A DNA stretch of 43,047 nucleotides from Spirobacillus cienkowskii (GCA_003339605.1 QOVW01000072.1:1-43047); one strand, 5' to 3'. Shown: positions 15,913 through 24,238, counted from the stretch's first letter. Program-made: numbers and translations. Notes: a model not told the origin generated them from the letters alone.

Positions 15913-17154
15913 ATGATAAATAAAAAAAAACTATATAATTATCTCAACCTCTTTACTGCCACATTATTTTTATCATGTTCAAATACAGATGATGAAAATA
16001 TTGATGTAGTTAAAGATAAAATTTACATATTAGAAACTGGATTAACTGATAATGAATTGGATAGTTATGGTAAAAAGGTTGTGTATAGGTTTAAATCTAT
16101 TAATAATTTAGTAGCCTTAAATAATAATAGTCAGTTAAAAAACAATTATGTTAATAGTAGTTTATATAAAATAATTGAAGAAAATGCTAAAGTTAGAATA
16201 GATTATAATTTTAATAAATTTTTAAGTAATAAAAAATATAATGAAATTTTTATTCGTACTTATAGTGAGGCAAATTTTGATAAGGCTTTAGATCGTATAA
16301 ATTCAGCAAATATTAGTTTACAAAAAGTTAATGTTGCAATAGTGGATTCGGGAGTTGTTCCAGTTACAAGAGCAATTAAGGCAAAGTTAAAGTTTAGTAT
16401 AAATTTAACAAATGATAGCTCTGATCCTTTTAAAATAATATCTTCTCATGCTACATACTTAGCATCAATATTTGCAGGTATTGATGAATATTTTAGTATC
16501 AAAAATGTTTATGCTAAAAATGCTGAGCTGTATTCTTACAGAGTTAATGTTACGAGAGATAGTAGTCAAACAGAAAAAAAATATGGCTCGTTACAATTAG
16601 CTGTAGCAATCGACGAGGCTGTTTTTCATAATGCTAAAATTGTAAATTTAAGTTTATCATATTTAAGTAAACCTTATGATAGTTCAATATTTATAGAAAA
16701 AATTTTAATTTCTAACGCTGCAAAAAAAGGTATAGTCTTTGTAGTTCCTGCAGGAAATGAAAATATGAACATAGATACACAAGAAGTTTATCCAAGTCGT
16801 TACGATTTAAATAACGTGGTTACAGTTTCTTCGCATAACAATCAGCTTGTTAGGGCTTATAATTCTAATTATGGATTAAATGTCGATTTGTCTGCTCAAG
16901 GAATTAGCTTACATTTAACAAATAATAAGGGAAATTTAGATTTTGTCAGTGGTACGAGTTTTTCTGTTGCAGTGGTTGCTGCTGCAATGTCTTTATATTA
17001 TGGAGCATTTCCTGCAGCATCTTTAAATACAATGCTTGATCATTTATTTATGAGTGCTAATGATTATAATAATACAAATGAAAACGAAATAATTTCAAAA
17101 TATGGTAGATTAGATGTTGATAGATTTATTAAGTTAGGAATGGTGAACGATTAA
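15913..17154 (+). CDS. Subtilisin-like (S8) protease, probable lipoprotein
   Basis: The 413-residue product begins with a lipoprotein-like signal (KKKLYNYLNLFTATLFLSC, Cys22; the box FLSC is slightly off consensus). An N-terminal region of about 110 residues looks like an inhibitor-type propeptide. The S8 domain follows with D145 (VAIVDSG), H179 (SSHATYLASIFAG, in place of HGTHVAG), oxyanion Asn282 (VVPAGNEN) and S349 (SGTSFSVAVVAA). So all catalytic residues are present with a variant His motif. It should act at the envelope surface or in the periplasm. The start is ATG at 15913; a GTG 12 bp upstream also opens the frame. It is 143 bp after the SDR gene and may have its own promoter. Confidence 0.85.
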   Translation: MINKKKLYNYLNLFTATLFLSCSNTDDENIDVVKDKIYILETGLTDNELDSYGKKVVYRFKSINNLVALNNNSQLKNNYVNSSLYKIIEENAKVRIDYNFNKFLSNKKYNEIFIRTYSEANFDKALDRINSANISLQKVNVAIVDSGVVPVTRAIKAKLKFSINLTNDSSDPFKIISSHATYLASIFAGIDEYFSIKNVYAKNAELYSYRVNVTRDSSQTEKKYGSLQLAVAIDEAVFHNAKIVNLSLSYLSKPYDSSIFIEKILISNAAKKGIVFVVPAGNENMNIDTQEVYPSRYDLNNVVTVSSHNNQLVRAYNSNYGLNVDLSAQGISLHLTNNKGNLDFVSGTSFSVAVVAAAMSLYYGAFPAASLNTMLDHLFMSANDYNNTNENEIISKYGRLDVDRFIKLGMVND

Positions 17155-17169
17155 ATATTTAAACAAATT

Positions 17170-18435
17170 TTAATTTAACTTAACAAGATGATAATCTTTT
17201 TTACCTTTTCGCAAAACTATCGCGTTTTGTTCTGTATGAAAATCTTCTTCTTTGATTTTATAATTAAAGTCATTCAGTTTATTACCGTTAAATGTGAGTC
17301 CATTTCCTTGAATTAATTTTCTTGCTTCGCCTCGACTCGTTGATAATTCACATTTGATTAAAAGTGAAAGAATATCGACGCCTTCTTGCAAATCATGTTT
17401 TGTTAAAATTGTTGAAGGAGCGTGTGAGAGATCTCCTGTTTGTCCAGAAAACAATGTTTTTGCTGCTTCAAGAGCTTTAATGGCCTCATGTTCACCATGA
17501 ACGATTTTAGTAATTTCAAATGCCATTAGTTCTTTAATCGCATTTATCTGTGAATTTTTAAGAATTTCTTCAATTTCTTCTTGCGTTTTTAAAGTAAAAA
17601 CATAAAACATTTTTTGAACATCAGCGTCATGAACGTTTCTAAAAAATTGAAAAAAGTCGTAAGAAGAGGTCATTTTAGGATCAAGCCAAACGGCATTTCC
17701 TGCGGTTTTACCAAATTTTTTACCATCACTGCCAACCAAAAGTGGTGTTGTGAGTGCAAATGCTTTGCCTCCCTGAACCCTTCGGATCAGATCGGCGCCA
17801 GATAAAATATTAGACCATTGGTCATCGCCACCAAACTGTAAAATACAATTGTATTTTTGATATAAATGTAAAAAATCATAAGATTGTAATAATTGATAGC
17901 CAAGTTCCATGAAGGTGAGTCCGCCTTCTTGAAATCGAGTTTTATTCACTTCGGCAGAAAGAAGACGCGCAACAGTAAAGTGAACACCTACATTACGGGA
18001 AAAATCTATCCAGCTCATGCCTCCTATCCAATCGATATTATTTACAAAAATTGGAGGGTTGGGGCTTTCATGATTAAAGTAGCGGTTTACTAAGTTTTTA
18101 AAATTTTCGATGTATTGAGAGATTTGTTCTTTGGTATTCATTGGGCGCATTTCGCTTCGACCTGTAGGGTCTCCAATGAGTCCTGTTGCACCTCCAAATA
18201 AAACAATGGGTTGCAAACCTTCATCTTGCGCGCGGCGCAACATCATTAATGCAGACAAGTTGCCAACATGAAGACTCGCTGCTGTGGGGTCAAAGCCGCA
18301 GTAAACTGCATACCTTTCTCCTTTTGCATTTTTATTTCCTTTTAAAAAAAGTTGTTCTAATTCTTCTTCATGGCTAATTTGAGCAATGAGCCCTCGATCG
18401 CGTAGCGTTTTAATTAGAGAACTTTTTACGGTCAT
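17170..18435 (-). CDS. tyrS: Tyrosyl-tRNA synthetase
   Basis: TyrS charges tRNA-Tyr with tyrosine. The class I catalytic core shows the HIGH variant HVGN (56-59), YCGFDPTA upstream of it, the tyrosine-site block GYQLLQSYDFLHLY, FGGDDQWSNI, and the KMSKS variant KFGKT (240-244). A C-terminal S4 RNA-binding domain follows (SRGEARKLIQGNGLTFNG). The length of 421 is standard. I chose ATG at 18435 because AAAGGG lies just upstream; a start 14 codons earlier would run into the region of the divergent gene. It faces the subtilase gene convergently, with only 15 bp between the stops and no obvious terminator. Confidence 0.96.
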   Translation of the reverse strand: MTVKSSLIKTLRDRGLIAQISHEEELEQLFLKGNKNAKGERYAVYCGFDPTAASLHVGNLSALMMLRRAQDEGLQPIVLFGGATGLIGDPTGRSEMRPMNTKEQISQYIENFKNLVNRYFNHESPNPPIFVNNIDWIGGMSWIDFSRNVGVHFTVARLLSAEVNKTRFQEGGLTFMELGYQLLQSYDFLHLYQKYNCILQFGGDDQWSNILSGADLIRRVQGGKAFALTTPLLVGSDGKKFGKTAGNAVWLDPKMTSSYDFFQFFRNVHDADVQKMFYVFTLKTQEEIEEILKNSQINAIKELMAFEITKIVHGEHEAIKALEAAKTLFSGQTGDLSHAPSTILTKHDLQEGVDILSLLIKCELSTSRGEARKLIQGNGLTFNGNKLNDFNYKIKEEDFHTEQNAIVLRKGKKDYHLVKLN

Positions 18436-18478
18436 GTTTTGCCCTTTCGTACTGGAAAGAATCCTAATGGAGTCCACG

Positions 18479-19357
18479 ATGTCACTTAAACTAAAGAAAA
18501 TAATTCTTGTCCAGCTATGTTTTTTAAACGTAATTTATTTTATGCCAGCTTTTTCAAATGATTTTTCACCTTCTGATGCATTAAACAGGCCTTCTTCTTC
18601 GCTTGCTGCCTCGAGTGGAGCAGGCGCGTCTGCGCCAGGAGATGCGTCTATGATGGATGCAAATCCGGCAATACTTCCCGCATTAAAAAGGCAATATACT
18701 CTTTCTGGTGGTATGGCATGGTCTTCAAAAATAGATTCATTTGAAGTTGTTGCCTTTGATTCAACCCTACCACCATTTGCAATGGCGATTCGTGTCAGAG
18801 AAACAATTCCAAATGGAACTTCTCGTGACAGAAGCATTAAAGCGGGGTTGGGTTATAAATTACCAAATGTAAACAATTTAAGTTTAGGTTTGTCTTTCGA
18901 TTATCAGCAACTGAATTTAACCGAATTATGGAAATGGAACGATAACAACTATAGGGTTGGTTTAGGTGCATTTTATCAAATTAATTTAAATTTAGATTCG
19001 CCAATTTTTTTAGGGTTAAGTACCAATGGATTATTTGATAAATATAATGCAAAAACTTTTGACTTTGGAGTGTCTGCTTTTTTGATGGATCAGTCTGTCA
19101 ATTTGAGTTCAGACATATTATTTGACACTGAAAATGGATTGCAAAGTTTTGTTGGTGGTTTAACTCTTATAACAAAAGTGTTTTTAGAGGTTAAAGGGAG
19201 TGTTGGTTATAACCCAAAATTTTCACGTTTTTTTTGGGGGTCTGGACTTTTTTTAAAATCCCCCGTTCTTCATGTCTATTATACGCTTGTCAAGAATGAT
19301 TCCAATGATACAACACTTAAGCAAACGGCGGGCATAGAGTTCGCCCTCTCTCTTTAA
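18479..19357 (+). CDS. Outer-membrane beta-barrel-like protein of unknown function
   Basis: This 292-residue exported protein has a signal peptide (MSLKLKKI, hydrophobic core, PAFS at about 23). A short Ser/Ala/Gly-rich region follows, then DASMMDANPAILPALKRQYT. The remainder alternates polar and hydrophobic residues in about ten strands (LSLGLSFDYQQLNL, NYRVGLGAFYQINL, VNLSSDILFD, VFLEVKGSVGYN) and ends in a Leu, as outer-membrane barrels commonly end in a hydrophobic or aromatic residue. The N-terminal 'ANPA' segment recalls OmpP1/FadL or PorV-like proteins, weakly. GGAG precedes the ATG by 8 nt. Divergent from tyrS within about 45 bp. Confidence 0.75.
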   Translation: MSLKLKKIILVQLCFLNVIYFMPAFSNDFSPSDALNRPSSSLAASSGAGASAPGDASMMDANPAILPALKRQYTLSGGMAWSSKIDSFEVVAFDSTLPPFAMAIRVRETIPNGTSRDRSIKAGLGYKLPNVNNLSLGLSFDYQQLNLTELWKWNDNNYRVGLGAFYQINLNLDSPIFLGLSTNGLFDKYNAKTFDFGVSAFLMDQSVNLSSDILFDTENGLQSFVGGLTLITKVFLEVKGSVGYNPKFSRFFWGSGLFLKSPVLHVYYTLVKNDSNDTTLKQTAGIEFALSL

Positions 19358-19388
19358 TTTTGTTTTGTTTGTGCCTTTTGGAGGAATA

Positions 19389-20027
19389 ATGGCAATTACG
19401 GATGGTCCCAATTCTCTATTTATTTCAACTCAGTCAAAATCTGCGTCTCGTGTTGGTCATGACATTTTAGCTTATTGCAACCGTTGCAAGATGAATTTAA
19501 CTCATACTATTGTAACTGTGGAAACTAATAATCAACCTGGACGGGTACAGTGCAATACCTGTAAATCAGAGAAACAATATCGTCCACCAAAATCTGAGGC
19601 TTCATTAGCAAAAGGAGGGAAACGAGAAATGGATCGTGATGAAGAACAAGATCTTGATTTAGATGCTGGCGCAAAGCGTTTAACGGGAGAAGAGGGTATT
19701 CCAAAAAAGAAAGGTAAATCTAAAGCGAAATCTCGTAAAAAGGATGAAGTTGAAACCAGAGTGCAAAAAAATGCAAGTCAATTGCCTTTGAGTATGCAAT
19801 CTGGAACCAGTGAAGACATTGCAAACTACGAAGCAAGACTCAGTGCGCAAAAAAATAATATTTCTCAAGCTAAAGAGTACAAAGCTACAGCGCGCTTTAA
19901 GCCAGGAGAAATTTTAAATCACAAAGTATTTGGCATTGGTTTTGTTGTTGCTGAAAATGGTTTAAATAAAATTGAAGTTTTGTTTCCTCAGGGAAGAAAA
20001 TTACTCGCCATTGGATTAGGAACTTAA
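19389..20027 (+). CDS. Zinc-ribbon protein with C-terminal FGxG (CarD/UvrD-tail-like) motif
   Basis: The 212-residue protein starts with a four-Cys zinc ribbon (C30, C33, C55, C58: AYCNRCKMNLTH and VQCNTCKSEKQY). A long lysine- and acid-rich linker of low complexity follows. The last 45 residues read FKPGEILNHKVFGIGFVVAE and KIEVLFPQGRKLLAIGL. That tail matches the general pattern GxxVxHxxFGxGxV found in transcription-coupled factors such as CarD and at the UvrD C-terminus. It is cytoplasmic and probably binds nucleic acid or RNA polymerase; this is inference. GGAGG lies 5 nt before the ATG at 19389, preferred over an upstream TTG. Confidence 0.72.
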   Translation: MAITDGPNSLFISTQSKSASRVGHDILAYCNRCKMNLTHTIVTVETNNQPGRVQCNTCKSEKQYRPPKSEASLAKGGKREMDRDEEQDLDLDAGAKRLTGEEGIPKKKGKSKAKSRKKDEVETRVQKNASQLPLSMQSGTSEDIANYEARLSAQKNNISQAKEYKATARFKPGEILNHKVFGIGFVVAENGLNKIEVLFPQGRKLLAIGLGT

Positions 20028-20033
20028 TATTAT

Positions 20034-20063
20034 CCAAAGGTGAAGTTTGACATTCATCTTTGG
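20034..20063 (+). terminator. Hairpin just after the zinc-ribbon gene
   Basis: An 11-bp stem (20034-20044 with 20053-20063) and an 8-nt loop begins 7 bp after the stop codon. The single non-Watson-Crick position is a G-U pair when read as + strand RNA, which favours a + strand transcript. An A-run rather than a T-run follows, so it is not a textbook intrinsic terminator; it may instead protect the 3' end. Confidence 0.4.
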
Positions 20064-20248
20064 GTAAAAAAAACTTTAATCCAAATTATTAATAAATACA
20101 AAATCTTATACCTCTATATCCAATTTAAAAGATTTTAACAACCTCACTAACATCTTATCAGATTTTGTCTAAAACGCCCGATAAATACCTTGCCAGGTTT
20201 GGTATGGCATTTATCCTGTTTAGAAATATGAGCAATCGGAGATAGATA

Positions 20249-20962
20249 ATGGAAAAAGAACTACCTTTTGCGAAATTGCAAAATCCAGAGCAAGTGATTA
20301 TGCAGCTCCTTTTTCATTTTTCTATATTAATGGAATATCAGCTTCTCGATTTACAATCGAATGTAAGGTCTTTTGTTAACGCTATGTCCAACGCAATTCA
20401 AAAAATGGATAGTTTGGTAGTAGAAGAAGGCAGAAGTGCGCAAGAAATCTACGAAAGCTTGTTTAATAAATCATCTGGTACCGAGGCCACAGCCTTAAAT
20501 CAACGGGCAACTTTTAGAGCCGATGATATTTTTGCCGAGGCTTCTGCACAATTTGATGTGACAAAAGTGCCAATACTTAATAAAAATAAAGATAATAATC
20601 AGGAAAGTTCTGAAGGAGCCAATGAGAGCTCAAATGCTTTTGATAAAATTTGGTCTGAAATTTCTAAACGATTTGAAAGTGTTTGTCGACTCGAAGAGCG
20701 TTTAAGGCCTCAAGTTTATACTATGATTCAATCTCTAAATTTTGAAGACATTCAGACTCAAAGAATTGAGCATGCGTTGACAGCACAACGTAAATTAAAT
20801 GAAGGCATGATGAAATTTTTAAAAAAAGGTGTTCAAAATTGTAATTTACAAGAAGTATTAGATTTTTCTAGTCAATTAGTGAAAGAAACAAAGGCATCTT
20901 ACACAATGGCAGACGAAAGAAGAGTGTTTGAGCAAGTTTTCTACGAAGATAATAAAAAATAA
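20249..20962 (+). CDS. CheZ-like chemotaxis-associated protein
   Basis: The 237-residue protein is almost entirely helical: an N-terminal helix pair (to about 70), a polar loop (about 105-130), and a long C-terminal bundle. The segment SLNFEDIQTQRIEHAL (162-177) matches the 'FQDLxxQ / FEDIxxQR' signature of CheZ-type CheY-P phosphatases and related chemotaxis proteins, with Asp167 and Gln171 in the catalytic DxxxQ spacing. The tail FEQVFYED is acidic and could be a CheY-binding helix. Such a protein would dephosphorylate a receiver domain; two receiver proteins are encoded elsewhere in the window. An alternative is a methyl-accepting-domain relative that lacks phosphatase activity. There is no chemotaxis operon around it. 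Confidence 0.62.
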   Translation: MEKELPFAKLQNPEQVIMQLLFHFSILMEYQLLDLQSNVRSFVNAMSNAIQKMDSLVVEEGRSAQEIYESLFNKSSGTEATALNQRATFRADDIFAEASAQFDVTKVPILNKNKDNNQESSEGANESSNAFDKIWSEISKRFESVCRLEERLRPQVYTMIQSLNFEDIQTQRIEHALTAQRKLNEGMMKFLKKGVQNCNLQEVLDFSSQLVKETKASYTMADERRVFEQVFYEDNKK

Positions 20963-20974
20963 ATTAAAATTTAA

Positions 20975-21988
20975 TTAACAATTGTCGTTAACGGGTATAG
21001 TGATTATTGGATATTTTTTTGGTCTTGGCGGAACTTTTGGAGGAAGATAAGTAAATATCTTTTTTTTTGTCTCTAAAGATTCGTGATAAAACTTTTGTGC
21101 TTCTTGAAAAAATTTTTCAGGATTTTGATTCACAAATTCACTTGCTTGTTTTTTTATATTATCAATTCTTTCTAAAAAAATTTTTTTGATTTTTAAATCA
21201 CTTTCTAAAAATATTTTTGATAAATTTTCATTACACCATTTTTCCCAATTAGTATTCATAAAATTATCATAAATCTCTTTGTCAGAAAAAAAAGTATAAA
21301 AATCTTGAAGAGTAATTTTTTTTAAAAGTTCGCTATCTTTAAAATAATATCTAAAAATAAATTCATGATCAAAAGCAATAATAGATCCATTTTTTGAAAT
21401 AATATAATTATTAAAGTTTCGATCTGAATTTCCTAATAAATAATCAAAAATCACTAAAGGTGTATTTTTAGATGAATAATCTTGTTTTTTGCTACTGGGA
21501 ATTGACTCTAAAAATTTTTTGCTTTCAGCATCAATTGCAAAGCCATCTTCAAAATAATATTGTCTAACATAGTAATTACTGGGGTTTTTAATATCAACAA
21601 ATTTAACAGTGGGGGGGACTAAATTAAGTTTAAAATTTTTACTAAATGCATATGCAGCAAATTCATTGTCTGAAGAAAGTTTATTTTCATTGTGTTCATT
21701 TAAGCTTTCAAAGTCAAAATATTTTTCTACATATTTAATTCCAGTTTTGTTGTCTTTATATAAAGTTACTAAATTATTTTTTGTTAAATCTTTTATTTTT
21801 TGTCTATCTTTTAGGCTAAAATCTTTTAAATCAGATTCGATTTTTTCAATATCGTGTTTGTTAAAAAGTTCTTGTAAGCTTTGAATTGAAGTGATATTTG
21901 CAAAACATAAAATATTGCAATTTCCAAATATTAAAGTTAACAAAAATATTAAATATATTTTTTCTTTAATTGTTTTTATTTTTAACAT
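20975..21988 (-). CDS. Exported protein-/lipid-kinase-like protein (HipA/Fam20/PI3K-type fold)
   Basis: A signal peptide (residues 1-30, ending CFA) precedes a kinase-like region. Supporting motifs: KYVEKYF (85-91, possible ATP-contacting Lys), NEFAAYAFSKNF with Glu109, NLVPPTVKF (122-130), then the catalytic-loop-like LLGNSDRNFNN (184-194) with Asp189 and Asn194, and a metal-binding-like IIAFDHEF (203-210) with Asp207. The order GNxDRxxxN then FDHE resembles PI3/4-kinase-like, HipA-like and Fam20 secretory kinases. The C-terminus is helical and ends in a Pro-rich PPKVPPRPKKYP. It would act outside the cytoplasm. The gene is very AT-rich and stands alone, converging with the CheZ-like gene. 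Pseudokinase status cannot be excluded. Confidence 0.6.
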   Translation of the reverse strand: MLKIKTIKEKIYLIFLLTLIFGNCNILCFANITSIQSLQELFNKHDIEKIESDLKDFSLKDRQKIKDLTKNNLVTLYKDNKTGIKYVEKYFDFESLNEHNENKLSSDNEFAAYAFSKNFKLNLVPPTVKFVDIKNPSNYYVRQYYFEDGFAIDAESKKFLESIPSSKKQDYSSKNTPLVIFDYLLGNSDRNFNNYIISKNGSIIAFDHEFIFRYYFKDSELLKKITLQDFYTFFSDKEIYDNFMNTNWEKWCNENLSKIFLESDLKIKKIFLERIDNIKKQASEFVNQNPEKFFQEAQKFYHESLETKKKIFTYLPPKVPPRPKKYPIITIPVNDNC

Positions 21989-22219
21989 TTATAAAATTCC
22001 TAAAATTATCTTTTTAAAAAAAATTCCTTGCTATTAAAGCAATTTTTTAAAAATAAGTAATATAACTAATTTGTCAATTTTGTTGATAATTATTATATTT
22101 TATAAATATATCTATTATTTAAGTTTTTATTGAATTTATTTTGTAAATATTAAATTTTTAAAAACTAATATTTATAATTTATGGATTTTTTTGAATTAAT
22201 AATAATTTTAATAGCGTTA

Positions 22220-22900
22220 TTATAAAGTTAAGCTGTCGCCTTCTAAAATTATCCCAGGGGAGGCTTTATCAAAATTTAGCGCATGATGAACCATTTTTTC
22301 TGCTAATTTATTCGCTTCAATAGGTGCATATTTGCTAAATGAAAAACTATCGCTAATATTAAATTTTTTTGTAATAGCATCTACTTTTTTGAGAAAAAAT
22401 GCACCAATGGTTTCTGCAATTCTAATGTTTTTTCTTTTACCTAAAAGGATGCTTGGTCTTACAATAATATATGGTAACAAGCTTTTTGTTAAAGATTTTT
22501 CAACTTCACATTTTGCAGTTAAATAATAACCTGTAGGGTTAGAAACGCCAATGCTTGAAATAAAAATAAATAAAGTATTTGGAGAATTTTTTTTTATATT
22601 TTCTATAAACTTTATTGGATAATCTTTATCAACTTTTATAAAAGCCTCAAAATTTTTTGCCTTTTTTAAAGTTGTTCCAATACAACAAAAAAACATGTCG
22701 CAGGGAATTTCACAGCCAATTTTTTTGTACTCATTAAAATTATCAAAATCAAAAATCACTTCGTTTACATTGTCTGTTGTTTTTTCAAGATTTTGATTTC
22801 TAACAAGGCATGTTATTTTTAAATCAGGATTTTTGGTTAACAAAGCAAGAACATGACTTCCAAGGAGACCGCTAGCGCCAACCAGTACAACGTTTTTCAT
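22220..22900 (-). CDS. NAD(P)-binding atypical SDR (HTATIP2/TIP30-like)
   Basis: This 226-residue Rossmann protein starts with VVLVGASGLLGSHVLALL (residues 4-21, GxxGxxG). It carries FFCCIGTT, the SSIGVSNP strand and the active-site-like YLTAKCEVEKSL (Tyr-x3-Lys). It resembles the single-domain oxidoreductases related to human HTATIP2, whose substrates are mostly unknown. It begins 42 bp downstream of the aspartokinase gene on the same strand and is probably the last gene of that operon. Confidence 0.82.
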   Translation of the reverse strand: MKNVVLVGASGLLGSHVLALLTKNPDLKITCLVRNQNLEKTTDNVNEVIFDFDNFNEYKKIGCEIPCDMFFCCIGTTLKKAKNFEAFIKVDKDYPIKFIENIKKNSPNTLFIFISSIGVSNPTGYYLTAKCEVEKSLTKSLLPYIIVRPSILLGKRKNIRIAETIGAFFLKKVDAITKKFNISDSFSFSKYAPIEANKLAEKMVHHALNFDKASPGIILEGDSLTL

Positions 22901-22942
22901 GGTTTCTCCAAAATAATACTAAATTAAAATTTAATATTTGGT

Positions 22943-23734
22943 TTAAAATTCATCTTCGTAACTAATATTATTTTTTAATTTTACCGTGTCTTGGATAATT
23001 GTGCCAAGGTTTTCTTCTTGAAATTGTGAAAAGGGAATGACTTTTAAGGGCAAAGAGTTTTTTTCTGCCAATCTAACACATCGAGAATGTAAAACTTTTG
23101 CTCCTGCATTCATAATTTCAAAAGCCTCTTGGTAATTGAGTTCAGGCAATAAGCGTGCATTGGAGTAAACTTTTGGATCGCAATCGTATATTCCAAGTAC
23201 ATCTTTAAAAAACTCAACCTTTTCGGCTTCTAAAGAAACAGCTAGCGCAACTGCAGTGGTGTCGGAACCTCCTCTGCCAAGAGTGGTAATTTCTCCTTCG
23301 GTGCTCATGCCTTGAAATCCAGCGACAATAATTATTTTACCATTTTCTAAATGAGGTCGTAGTCTATGTGGTTTGACATTAATGATTTTGGCGTTGGAGT
23401 GATTATTTGTCGTTATGATGCCTGATTGACTGCCAGTAAAGCTAATTGCTTCTGTTCCTTTAGCAGCCAGTGCCATTGCTAGTAAAGCAATACTGATTCT
23501 CTCTCCAACAGAAATTAACATATCCAGTTCGCGACGCGGAGGATTGGGGTTTACCTTATGTGCGAGAGCAATCAGATCGTCTGTTGTGTTTCCCATTGCA
23601 CTCACAACAACAACGACTTTTTTGTATTGTTGTCTTCTTGTTAAAATAATATTTGCAATAGAAGAAAATGCTTCGGGAGAACTGACAGAAGCTCCGCCAA
23701 ACTTTAAAACAATACTCCGATTATTAAGACTCAT
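22943..23734 (-). CDS. lysC: Aspartate kinase catalytic domain without ACT domains
   Basis: Aspartokinase phosphorylates L-aspartate, the first step to Lys, Thr, Met and diaminopimelate. The 263 residues cover the amino-acid kinase domain: VLKFGGASVSSPEAF (9-23), VVVVSAMGNTTD, SVGERISIALL, FTGSQSGIITT, LGRGGSDTTAVALA, EFFKDVLGIYDCDP, and NAGAKVLHSRCVRLA. The protein stops shortly after GTIIQD, where normal enzymes of 400 or more residues continue into two regulatory ACT domains. Loss of the ACT part would remove feedback control by Lys/Thr, unless a separate subunit supplies it. The upstream receiver gene ends 6 bp before its ATG, so the two are co-transcribed. Confidence 0.9.
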   Translation of the reverse strand: MSLNNRSIVLKFGGASVSSPEAFSSIANIILTRRQQYKKVVVVVSAMGNTTDDLIALAHKVNPNPPRRELDMLISVGERISIALLAMALAAKGTEAISFTGSQSGIITTNNHSNAKIINVKPHRLRPHLENGKIIIVAGFQGMSTEGEITTLGRGGSDTTAVALAVSLEAEKVEFFKDVLGIYDCDPKVYSNARLLPELNYQEAFEIMNAGAKVLHSRCVRLAEKNSLPLKVIPFSQFQEENLGTIIQDTVKLKNNISYEDEF

Positions 23735-23740
23735 GGATTC

Positions 23741-24238
23741 CTAACTCGACATAAATAATAACTTACTCACTATTTTTTGAATTTCTTCAACTTCAAAGGG
23801 TTTTGTAATGTAATCATCGCATCCTGCATCAAAACCTTTTCTAATATCCTCTTCTGTTTTATTACCTGATATAAATGCTACGGGCAAATTTTTAAGTAGA
23901 GGATGCGATTTTAATAATGAGCAAAGTTCATAGCCGTCAACCCAGGGTAATTGAATATCAAGTAGAATTAAATCAAGCTTGGTGTTTTCAATAATTTTTG
24001 AAAGTTCCATTGCATCTTTTGCTGTAATGACACGATAATTATCTTTTTCAAAAATTCTTTTAATCGCATTGCGAACAACGGGTTCATCGTCAACAATAAG
24101 AATTGTTTTAGACTCTGGTCCTCTTGATATTGCGCGATAAGCCTCTAAGTTAACAACATGTTCGTGAGCCATCGCTTTGCGATTAAGCTCTGCAACTTTT
24201 TTTGCAAAAGTTTGATTGCCAAATTTTTTTTTGCGCAT
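23741..24238 (-). CDS. Single-domain response regulator with N-terminal extension
   Basis: Residues 45-162 form a receiver domain: acidic pair D50-D51, phosphoacceptor Asp94 (LILLDIQLPWVDG), Ser124 (FISGN) and Lys146 (YITKPFE). A basic 40-residue extension (FAKKVAELNRKAMAHEHVVN) precedes it. There is no output domain, so it may act on a partner protein, as CheY- or Spo0F-type regulators do. It is the first gene of a run with the ACT-less aspartokinase and the NAD(P)-binding protein. No histidine kinase is nearby. Confidence 0.88.
   Translation of the reverse strand: MRKKKFGNQTFAKKVAELNRKAMAHEHVVNLEAYRAISRGPESKTILIVDDEPVVRNAIKRIFEKDNYRVITAKDAMELSKIIENTKLDLILLDIQLPWVDGYELCSLLKSHPLLKNLPVAFISGNKTEEDIRKGFDAGCDDYITKPFEVEEIQKIVSKLLFMSS

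Noticed and set aside
18386-18478. Upstream extension of the outer-membrane protein
   Set aside because: It would remove the N-terminal position of the signal peptide and overlap tyrS; GGAG precedes ATG 18479.
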